Below, piece by piece: positions 12,701 to 24,700 of a stretch of 64,000 bases of DNA. The number at the start of each line of letters is the position of its first letter. Position 1 is the first letter of the stretch. The translations under genes and the position numbers were made by a program. The DNA is from Sipunculus nudus (taxonomy: Eukaryota > Annelida > Sipuncula > Golfingiida > Sipunculidae). The notes under the pieces are model-generated. The model was given only the letters and a program-made list of their open reading frames with translations. It searched no databases and was not told the origin of the DNA. The stretch spans positions 36,658,019 to 36,722,018 of the forward strand of contig CM049306.1 in assembly GCA_026874595.1 (NCBI GenBank), given 5' to 3'.

Positions 12701-15700
12701 CTACAAATAATGAGATGTACATCATAACTGAACAAGTAGAATGCATTTCTTTCCATGTACCAGTATGTAAAACTGCAGCCTCCGGTAAAACTTGACAATT
12801 CAAGGGGGCTCGAGTTTGGAACAATATTATTAAGATTATAAGATATTGATCCTTGTTGTACAATATCAACACAGGCTGTCTGAGAGAATATTTTTCCTCA
12901 ATTTAAGAATCATATTTATTATATTTTACTCCATTTTCATAATCTAATTTTTATTTATAGTTTATTTTCTCTGAAATTTTAGTTTTCTTATTGCACATTG
13001 CACCACATAACCTACTACATTTAATGATAATACTGAGAGGACATACACTCAATGAGTGTCCTCTTTGTCACAGGAATAACTGTATATAAATGAACAATTT
13101 CATGTATAATGTTAAATCTTGTGGCAAATAAATGAACTGGATTGAACTTAATTTACAAGCATTTGTTTTAAAGTGTAAAACGATAAAACTGTAGACTTAT
13201 CTAGATATTTCAAAGTGAACTAGTGTATTTCAGGATATCCTAAATAAATTGATTCCCTTCTGGCAATCTTGACCAGTGTACATTGGAATATTGTGACTAC
13301 TCCCATCTCAACTGCTTGGATCAGAATTCCCATCTCAACTGGTTGAGTTCCGAACTCAACTGGATTCCAGTCTACACTGTGACATATACATCATATATAT
13401 ATATGCAGCAGTTTTGGTCATGGATATCTCAACAGTTGTTAAGAATATTGCATAAGATATTTTCATGCTTTACAAGAAACTATTTTTACTCTAGCCCACA
13501 CACAACTTGTGTAAAGTGCAGTGCAAATATACACACATGGCAGTTTGGGCACTATGCAAAAAAGCCATATAGACTTTGAAGTTGAAACAAATGAAACTGG
13601 GTAATTACAACAAAATTTTATGATTTTATGATTTTGTTACTGATTTTATGCCATTTTATGCAAATTTGGGAAATTTTATGAATTTTATGATTTTATGCCA
13701 GTGTGGGAGGCCTGTACATTACAATTTAGTTAAGGTTTTAAACAATATGGTATTATGTTTCCAGTATATGTTAATATAAAGCCTGGTTAAATATAAATTA
13801 TTTCACAGCAAACTTAGAAATGGAACCAAAGTCTTTAATTCTAATTAATAATATATTTCATTTCCAATATTTAAATATTATATTTTAAATATATTCTGAA
13901 TATCAGGGGGGGGGGAGGTTTATCACATTGACCATCCCCCCCCCCCCCCCCCCCCCCCAATCTCCACCAGAGCTCACTACCACTAAGCTAATTTGACCTC
14001 TGTTGAAGGCTATGGACTATCCCCGTTTGACCTGGTCATGACCCTGGGCCACTTATCACTTGCATGATGGCAACATGGCCCACATGGATGTGGCAAAAAA
14101 CATGCCATTGAAAAATCTACTGTGTTGGTTGTAGAGCCTTTGAACATTATACAAAAGGATCAGTTTCAGTCCCTGACACAACATGTGATTCCTGCATGCC
14201 AGCTCAATGTAAAGGGACATGTTGGTCTTGATGACGATGAAGTGACCGTCAGTTGTTGGTGCTTGGAGCAGCATGACAGCCATCCGGTTCCATGTATCCT
14301 TTTTATAACCTAGCAGATGAATATTTGCCTTGTTACACCATTAGTGCCCTATTTAAGCCTGCACATATGTAGTTCTCAGTGACTAAGCAAAATAACCAAT
14401 TAATTATGAATCCTTTGAATTATTAGGATTATATTAAAAATAGCATCACATTTGTGTCCTAATGCATACATTTTTTGGGGGGAAAACTCAAAGAATCTTG
14501 CCAAAATGGTGAGCCCTTAACAGAGGTGATATTAGTGAAGCGGTAGTGACCTCTGATGGAGATTGCATCGCCCCTTGGAAAAAGTGGGCTGGGGGGTGCG
14601 ATGGGGGATATATGTAATGCATTTCTACTATATTTGTATGATGCCTTTGAAAAGTGAACTTGACAAGGCTACGTCGTACCTTCCACAGTCTGACCAGTAT
14701 CCAGTTTGTCTGGGCCCATGCTCTGTTCTCATATGGTGCCAGCAAAGCCTTGATCATCCTCTCCTGGCTACAAAGGTCAAGGTCAAAGATGATATACTTT
14801 AGCTGAAGGTTAGGTCAATGTATTAGCATGAGGGTTTGTCATGTGATTGGAGCATTGCATCCAGAACAGAGGTTATACCTTGATGTGATTGGCTAATGCA
14901 AAGTGTGACATTACAAACAACATTTAGAAGTGTTTTAAATCTAGAAATATGATGTTGCAGTGGGGGGTGACAACATTTGCCTAAATATATGAAAGTACTG
15001 CAGGCATGTGACTTTGTATTAAGCTGGTCAGGACTTAACTAAAATGTGTAAATACAAATGTACAAAGTGCTGAGTGCAGTTATTACACACTGTTTCCTGT
15101 GATTTGTTAAATAATAGTGTGATATTTTTTATTACCTAAGTTACTGCAAAAGTGATAGGTTACGTATGGTTATTTTAGAAATCTGAAAAGTCCTTAGTAT
15201 ACACATTCTCAAAGAGAAGTTTTATCTGGGTGCCTGGTAGTCCCATGGGACTAGTAGTCCCAGTTCATTGCCCCCTAAGTCGCCTTGTGAGGTGAGCAAC
15301 AAATCAAAAACAGTGAAATATAGAGCCACCATTCTTGATATGAACAGTCAGGGGGTGCTACCAATGCGTCTTGTCCTTCGTCTTGTTAAAATAACTGATA
15401 CACAAATTTGCCCAGGTCATTAAATAAAGGTTGCTCCAGCAAAGATACAGAGTCTGAACTGACAGAGCCTCATTTAAACCATGCTTCAGGCTTTACATTT
15501 AACATTAACAAGAATGGATGTGAAAGTAATCCTAATTCCTATATGATAATAAACGATTGTTACATTTCTCATCATGATAATCATATACATTACCAGTGGG
15601 TATTTTGAGGTTGATAAAAATTTCAGGTAATAAACACTTACCTCTCCCTAGGAACCTTCTCCATAGCAGCAAGGGACTGTGGGTAGCACACAAAACAGGC

Positions 15701-18700
15701 CAGAGCCTGCACTAGTGTATCCTTCACATCTGTTGAAATTAAGGTAAATAAACAATTTAGTTATACAGTTAATAACAGTTTATTTGATAAAAACTAAAAC
15801 AATCTAAATAATCTTAATTTTTGTTAATGTTCCTTTTCATGAGCAATCAAACTGACTTGGTAATGAAATATGAATTTAAGGAAAAATATGGTAATTGTTG
15901 GACAATCAAACTTTTTGAATTTCTCATGAATATTTTCTTGAAAATTTAACAACTTGTTTAGGTTCTTGAATTTAAAATTATCAATATCACATTTGAATAA
16001 ATTTTAGGTATACCTGCTTACACCTGGAAGATTCTCACTTCAATTATCATAGGGAACTATGGGGCTATAAAGTATAAACATGTCTCTTACCTGCATTTAC
16101 AACTCTAGAGTCTGCAAAATGATCACAGAGAAAGCAGGCCAGGGCATTCATGGTATCTGAAAACCCTGTCAAGTAAATGTAATCATTTATTTCTAGTCAC
16201 TCTTTTTGAGCAATACAATACAAATCATTTGTCAATTTGAACAATTAATTTTAATCAAGTGACATGACAGGTATGAACACTGATGACGTTTTTTTCACAC
16301 ACATGGCAATTCCTCAGTCTGTTCTAGCCTTGTGGTTATCACACATATTCCTCACACGCTGTATCTTTCTTCATATAATACTGTTTTTCCTCATCATCAA
16401 TACTAGCACAGGCACTGTCATTACAAGTAGGGGATTCATATTTAATTCATTATATAATTAAGCCTCCTTTTCCAGTTTTTCCACATTTATTATTCTACAC
16501 TTTCTCATTTTCAGTTATTCAATTTCAGTTTAATCTGAACACTTACAGGTTTATATATTATATAGTTTCAAATAAAATATATTCTATTAAAGATTAATTA
16601 TTAAGATTTAATTATTATATGTCAATGGAGTAATCGTCACACAAGGTAACAAGTTTACTGAGGGGAGAGGTCTATCACAGGGAGTGAACTGATATTTCAC
16701 TCGGCAGTTCTTCACTAATAAAAAATCTAACAACTGTGCATAAAAAAGTGGTGCTGGTGGATTTTGGCATTAAATAATCTTCAAATTGATCAATTATCCT
16801 AGTTAGTTCTCAAATTACATGTGATAATGATTTGTACTGACTTCTGATCAGTTAAAACTAAATCTGACAAGACCATGACAGAAACACAACCACATCTTGG
16901 ATGTTCCTGTGGTTGCATAAATTTTTGTGAGGTTAAAATATCAAGATTTTAAATTTTTGCCAGAACACCATATGATAACCTAAGCAGTGCACATCAACTC
17001 TTCTATGGATTTATGATATTAGATAAAATGTGTGCAAAATCGTAATGATTTTACAGTGAATATGAAAATTACTCTTCATTGTTAACAGATAATTTGAAAG
17101 ATTTGACATCATTTATAAAAGCCATCTTTTTCCTTTCAACTTGCCTCCGTTTCTTATTCATGAATATCATGAATATGAAACTCTTGAAAACAAAATGGCA
17201 ACCACAGTATTCTCTAACAGTTACTGTATGGAATTACAAACTCCCCGCATTTTCTTACCTGGTAAAGTCTCATAACTGATGGTGGGGTGAAAGTACCCCC
17301 GTAGTGCATTGTATGCATTGATACAGACGTCCACGTAGAAGTCCGGGGTGAAAGAGAAGAGATTCTCACAGGAGGAGGCCTTGAGGAGTGACCTTAACGT
17401 GACCTGTAACACCCAGTACACGTCCTCCTGCTTGTCCTGAAAGAAAAACGGATATGACATCAATATTAGAATACTAACATAAGTGAAAGTTCAGTTTTTT
17501 AGGACAAGTCCATGGCCTTTTGGCAGCACAACTGATTAGGAATAAAGGTCACCAAAAAGATAAAGGCGGGTGTATATTATACCAATTTTCACACAAGAAA
17601 AATTGTGGGTTCTTTTTATCTGGTTAACATGATTTTTTCCCTGTCACATGACAGAATTTTTGTTGGTCAATTCTTTGACTTGTCAACAAATTTATGACAA
17701 AATTGTACGATAAAATCAGAGTTGGCACAGTGTGAACAAGGAAAAGACATTTTTTTTATGTCTCAGTCATCTTGCTATCACCTTTTCGTCATAAAATGGC
17801 ACTAGGTCAAATAATCTCTGCATTGAAGCACAAATAAAATCTGTGTATTTTGCACAAAATATCAGGCTTATATGAGATATCCCTACTGGCAGAAAGCATG
17901 TCCTGATTTATCTGTGCTGACATAAAAGATGATGCACAAGAAAATCCAGCCTACCACGTGCCCAGCTTAAGAAATACCAATTATACTGAATAAAGCATTT
18001 TATAATATTGATCATTTCATAAAAAATTAAAAATCAATTAATTCACCTACAAAAGGAATAGAAACAGTCCTTGCCCAAGCCTAAATCCTCTTTACACAGG
18101 CATGGTCTAAATAATTTTTAAATTTATATACAAGCCCACTGACCTTGGAGTATATGACAGATTTGACCCAGGCCATGTGACGCGAATGTTCCATGACCTT
18201 CTCCAGGAAGACATCTCGTGTTCTCGCCAGCTCCTCCTTCACATCTGGTAGCTATCAAAACCAGAAACAGCAGAAATTATCTTGTTTGAACCTCATCCGA
18301 TAAAATGGACAGAGAAATATCGCATTAACAAAGGTTGGCTTTCCCTTCGTGCTGCTTTTTTGTCTGATTTTATGTTTACATGAAATCATACAGTTACTTG
18401 GATGAACAGAATTCAATGAACTTTTGTGGAGTAGTGCCTTTTGAAGAGAGAAAATTTGCAGTTTGATCCAAATGTGGATACCAAATCATGTCTGTTTATA
18501 CATCTCACTTCTTACAAGGAACTTATGGGCAGCTTACAGGCAAAAAATTATGGATGAAATCTGGGGGGGGGGAGGGGGGGGGGAACTGGATTGCAGTATA
18601 TTTCACATCTATGAGTAATCTATAATGCGATTTAAACATAGATATTATAGAATGTCTTCAATAGTTTTAAGGACTTCATTAAAAATAACTGGCACAGATA

Positions 18701-21700
18701 ACATGAACTCTCCTCAACCACTCACCAAGAAAAGTTAACTTTCAAAATCAAATAAAAAGATCTTTTCCCCAAGAAGGTTTTAACATTTTTGAGTGTGTTG
18801 CTGGTAAGTAAAACAAATAATCTACTGTCTTTACAAAAACATAATATTTTACAGTATAAAAGTCATTCTTGTGAAGTGGCCCTACCTCAGGCGGGCAGTT
18901 TTTCAGCTTGTTCTCAGCATCATCAAGTGCTGTTGCATAATCCTTCAGTCCATCACGCAGGTTGTTCATCTGTATAAATGTGAGGATATTATATATATAT
19001 TTATATATATGTGGTTGGACAATGTTCCTCAGAGGGCCCCCGCATTTCTGGTAGTGCTGGTCAGGTGTGTAATTCAATAGGTCTGTAGCCTTCATATGTA
19101 CCAATCATCACTGTGAATTGGGAAAAGCTGCAGTATGTTGCTGTAGAGATATCGTGCACAAAAGAAAATCAGCAACTGAGCTGTGGTGGCCATATTGGAA
19201 TTTGGACAGGTCTGTAATTTAACAGGACTGGAGCATTCATATGTTCAAATTATCCCTGTAAATTTGGGAAAACTATAGAATGTTGTTGTTGATTTATTAC
19301 ACATGAAAGAAAATCAGAAATTGGGCTGTGGTAGCCATATTGGAATTTGAACAGGTCTGTCATTCAATAGGTCTGGAGCCCTCATATGTACCAATCAACA
19401 CCGTGAATTTGGGAATGCTGAAATATGTTGATGTTGCGTTATTGCACGTGAAAGAAAATCAGCGATTTGGATGTGGCGGCCATATTGGTATTTTGACAGG
19501 TCTGTTGTTCAATAGGCCTGGAGCCCTCATATGTACCAATTATCCCTGTGAATTTTGGAAAGCTGAAGTATGTTGTTGTTGAGTTATTGCGTGCAAAAGA
19601 AAGTGTCCCTGACAGAAGGACAAAAGTATGGAAGTACGAGAAGACGGAAGGACAGACTGACACAATGATCACTATAGGGCACAGCTTGTCAAGCGGGGCC
19701 CTAAAAACTTATACAGAAGTGAATCAGCTGCTTGTATGGATTAAGCAGATGTGGGTCCAGGGGATCTAAACCACCCCCCCCCCCCACCCTTGAGCAGCAA
19801 CAATCATTTTTTTAGCGTTTCAAATCAATATTTGGGGCCTGCATCCCCATCTGGATCACAGGAACTGATTTAGGTTTTCTAATTACCATCTAGTCTGATT
19901 TTGTTCGAAAAAAAATAATAAAATTTCTCAATGTTTGTAATAAAACCCCCCCATTCCCTCCCTGTGAATGGTGGTTTTGTTAGTAAACTGTTGTGAGCTT
20001 TTCTGTATTAATGAGAATTTTCTCTGTTAAAGTTTATACGCCAGAGTAAGCCAACCGAAAATTTTCCCTTATTGGGCCTATTATCGCCCATCCCGCCTCG
20101 TTCCCTTGTATCTAGGTCACACTTCCGTTTCCTGTAATCACATTTTTTGAAGGCGTAAGGAAGTGGACTGGGAGGGAGCGTTGTTTGTAATACAGAAAAG
20201 CTTACAACAGTTTACTAACAAAACCACCATTCACAGGGAGGGAATGGGGGGGGGGGGTTTATTACGTAAACATAATTGTGAGCTGTTTCTGTATTAATGA
20301 GAAAATAACAGATAAAATTTGGGGAGGGGACACCTACCTGGAATGATGGAATGATGAGAACATCAGTGCTGGGATGGAGCAGACGAAGACGTCGCCGCCG
20401 GAACAGACGTAGAAGATGAGGACGGCCTGGAAAACTGTAGGACCTCACCCGCCGCAATCACAGGGCCCAAGGAATAAAGGCCCGAAGCTTGTAAATGAAC
20501 ATCATTGAGATAAAAGCGGGTGAAGGTAGAAGGTGACTTCCAATAGCCTTTCTTGAATAGTTGATTTGGGGAAATCCCTGAGAAATGGCCCAATGATGTA
20601 GAAAGGGCTCGAATGTCTTAAGCCTTGATGTGAAGCTGCTCTAAGGTTGATGGAGATGCCGACTCATAGGCGGCGACAATAGTAGCTTTTAGCCACGCAC
20701 TAATGGTGATAGGGCTAATTCCTTTGTTTGAAGTGGTGACTTTCGTTGAAATAAACAACTTCTTGCCCCCCCCCCCCCCCCCCCCCGTAAAGAATGAGTA
20801 GCTTTAAGATAGTAACGTAAAGCACGAACTAGGCAATTTGGAGCCCCATAACGGTACTGACTGTTAGGGAGGGCCGGAACGTGCCAAGCAGATGGAGGAT
20901 CATCGAAATTTTGGTTCTTTCTATAATAGTCAGGAGGAAAATGTAGGGTTGCCGACGAACCATCAGCCGCAATTTGCGTGAATTTCAAATCAGCCACGAG
21001 GGCATGAAGCTCAGAGCGGCGACCAGCAGACATGAGAGCAAGGAGGAAAATCGTTTTCCAAAACAAATGCAGAAGATGGGCCGAACGCAGAGGCTCATAA
21101 GGGGGTTCGCAGAGGTGACGTAAGACAACGTCCAGGCGCCAGGAAGGCGCGACATAGCGAGGACGAGACGCGCGGGCATGTACCCCCTTGAGAAAATCCG
21201 TCACCAACGGATGATGAAGGACACGATCGTGACCAAGCAGACGGAGCACGGACAGCAGGGCGGCCCGATAGCCACGCAGAGATGGATAGGATAAATGTTT
21301 ATCCTGCAGTAAAAACACAAAAAAATAAAAAAACGCCGCAAGCGATGGAGCTAAAGTAGAGATTCCGCGGGCAGACACCCAACCGGTGAAGAGACGCCAC
21401 CGGGAGTCATAAATGTGGTCCGAAGAACGGCGACGGGGTGCCGAGGCAAGGAGAGCAGCCGGACTTGAAATGCCCTGATCCTTGAGGCGTCCAATGAGAG
21501 TACGCATGTGCACAGATGGGATGACCGAAATGACGTGCTCGTGGGAACAATGGGAGATCGATCCGGAGCGGTAGAAGAAGTGGTGGTCGGGAGAGAAGCA
21601 AACGCCACAGAGGAAACCAGGGGGCCGCAGGATGAAACGGTAGGATGAGGAGGAGATCCGTCTGTTCCGCTTGGGACAGGTGGAGAAGGATACGGCGGAT

Positions 21701-24700
21701 GAGATGATGAACCGTAAACGCGAAGAGAAACCGGTGAGACCACACAGAAGGCGGGGTGTTGGGGAGACGGTCTCGAGGGTGACGTAGATGCGTTGCAGTA
21801 GGCTCGAGAACTGGGGGGAACGGAAAATCAAACAGATCGAATTCCGAACGCCCCAGACGAGTGAAAAGACTCCGAACGACCGGGAGCGGAAGGATCACCG
21901 GCGGAGGAGGAGACGCAGACGGGAAAGGGCGCCGGCAAGAATGTTCGACACGCCTGGAAGATGAGATGCACGAATTGAGGCCCGGAGAGAGATGCACAGA
22001 TCGAACAAGAGGTAGGTCTCCTGCATCAGTGAGGGAGACCAAGTACTGCCCTGCCTGTTGATATATGCCACGACCGTGGTGTTGTCAGTCCGGACGAGAA
22101 TGTGACGGCCGAGCTAGCTGTGTCAAAGTTCTAGGACATTGATATGAAGGAGACGTTCTGACGGGGACCAGACCCCAGAGGCGCGAAGATTGGCCATATG
22201 GGCATCCCAACCGAGGAGAGACGCGTCTGTATAAACGGTACAATCGATCTCCTGAGAAAAAGGAACTCCCTGCAGGAGAAAGGGAAGGTCCAGCCAGGGA
22301 CAAAGAGACAGCCACGTGAGCTGAAACAGGAGGACCGTAGGACGAACCGAGGTTAAACGGAGAAGGCCGTGACGGCACAGGAGAGACTGAACCGGACGGA
22401 GGTATAGTCGACCGAACGGGATAAAAGTGGCGGCCCAGTTGAGAGTGCCGTGTAGAGAAGCCGCGGTCCGAGAATCGACACGGCTTGACGCCAGAAAGGA
22501 ACGAATCTGCTGGCGGAGTTTGATAGCAAAATCGCGCGGGAGGGACGCAGAGCCGGACGCAAAATCGAGCGTGACACCCAGAAACTGCAGGGACTGGGTG
22601 GGAGTGAGAATGGATTTCTCCGCATTGATAATAAAGCCAAGGTTCTGGAGTAAATCGAGAACCCGGGAGCGATGAGTCAGTAAGAGAGAGCGATCGGCCG
22701 CATGCACAAGCCAATCATCCAGATAAGGGAGCACAGAAATACCCTGGCAGCGGAGGTAACGCGTGACCGTGTGAATGAGCATGGTAAAAATCCAGGGGGC
22801 CACATTGATCCCGAACGGGAGGGCCCGGAATTGATAAACGCGGTTCTGATAGGGGAACCGAAGAAACGGTTGAGACGATGGATGGATTGGGACGTGAAAA
22901 TAAGCATCCGTAAGGTCTATTGTGAACGCCCAATCCATCCGACGGACAATGCGGAGAACCGCATGAATAGTGAACATCAGAAACTGCGGCGGGCGATGAA
23001 CAAATTTAGGGGGTTTAGATCTATGATGGGGCGCCACCTCCCGTGCGGCTTGGGAACTAGAAATAGACAAGAGTAAAATCCCATGGTTGACAGGGAAACC
23101 TCGAAAATGGCCCTCTTGTCGAGCATAGATTGAATCGCCTCCTCAAAAGCAAGCCGTTTTACGGGATCGGACGGAGGCTGAGTGTAGAACGGGTGCAGGG
23201 TGACGGGAGGAGCGTGCAAAAACGTAAGACGGAAACCAAATTTGATGGTGCTGAGAACTAACCGAGGTAACGTGATGCCCGCCCAAGCGGGAAAATGGGC
23301 ACTGAGACAAGCTCCAACCGGGTCGAACGAGTCATTTCCTGGTCGAACCCCGTTTGGAGGAACGACCACGAAATGGCTGGGAACGGCTGGTATGGCAGGA
23401 AGGTCGGGAAGACTGAGCTGGGGCGCGACGAGCGGAAGAGGGAGGTGCACTAGAAGGGCGAGACCGCGGGATGCGAAAGGACGGCTGTGGTGGAAGAGAG
23501 GCCAAGCGGAGGTGGGCCTGACGATTGGAGCGCTCCAAGGCCCGGTCAAAGAGGGACCGCAAATGGCCGCCAAACAGAAGGGAGCCAGTAAAAGGCTGAG
23601 AGTAAAGCTCAGTTAACTCTGCTTGGGTAAGTTCCGGTTTCAAGTGCCTTAAAGAATGAAGACAAGCTGAGCGGCGCAACAAAATACAATTCTCAACAAG
23701 CCGCCAGACAACCTGTTGCAGCTCAGCACAGGTATGGGCAGAAGCCTGCCATATGTCATTCAGCGTGGGCGAGTCAAGAGACGGCGAGTAGGTTAGTAAC
23801 GGCCTGCAAGTCTTTTACCATCCCGGCCGCCTGATGGCCGAGCCCCTCCAAATCCGACAGTTGACGATCAGAGATCGGGGCTGAGGATGAAAACAAGGAT
23901 TTACCGTCCGACGGCACAGCAGACGGAGACTGAAAGAAAGAGCCGGCCGGCCAGGGAACGCCGAACAGACCACTGGAGCAGCCGGAGTCACCGGAAGCAA
24001 GGGCTGCTGAAAAGAATGGGATGCAGGAGGGCCAGAAATACCTACTGCCACACCAGGAAGGCCCAGCGAACCAGCAGGACGGCCCCGGTCGTCTCTGGGG
24101 ATAAGGAAGGAAGCCGGCCAGGGGTGGGGATGAAGACAACGGCCTCATGGAAAGCACAGGGGGAACAGGGGAGGCCGCCGGACGAACGGACTCGGGTCTA
24201 GACAAATCGTCTAGATCTGACATCAGTGAAGAGCAAAACCTAGATAGTTTATGCAAGATGGAATAAGCTGAGGGGCCTTCGGCACGGGGAGCCACGGGAA
24301 CCGGGGAAGACTTCCGCTTACGGGTATGGGAAAGTAATGACTTTGCTGTCGAAACTACTGGGGAGGTAATGGCACCCGTGGTTAGGGATGGGGAATGTAA
24401 CACTGCAGTGTTGCGTTCACCCAGGGTAGGCTCCCCCCCCCCCCCCCAGATAATGTAAGCGTTGAAGGGGAATCCCCAACAACCGGGGAATGGGACCAAT
24501 CGTGAAACAAGGCCCATTTGTCAGAAATCCATGTCTGACAGTAGAAACAGGGATCCGCTGGACCCCGGCAGGAGTCATTGTGCGAACAGCAGGTGAAACA
24601 AGTGGGGTGAGAATCCCAAGCAGGGATTAAGGAACCACAAGAAGCACAATAAGTGGGGTTCTCCATGGCGGGAAGGGAAAAAGAAACACAACTTACAGTT

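Larger units (their letters stand above)
12086..17258. other. Introns between w28 and w24
   Basis: Unique AT-rich sequence apart from the repeat blocks and exons listed. It includes a C23 run (13936-13958) beside a G10 run. Confidence 0.6.

Noticed and set aside
21861-24201. Several plus-strand open frames of 60-138 codons
   Set aside because: They are antisense shadows of the GC-rich DIRS coding regions.
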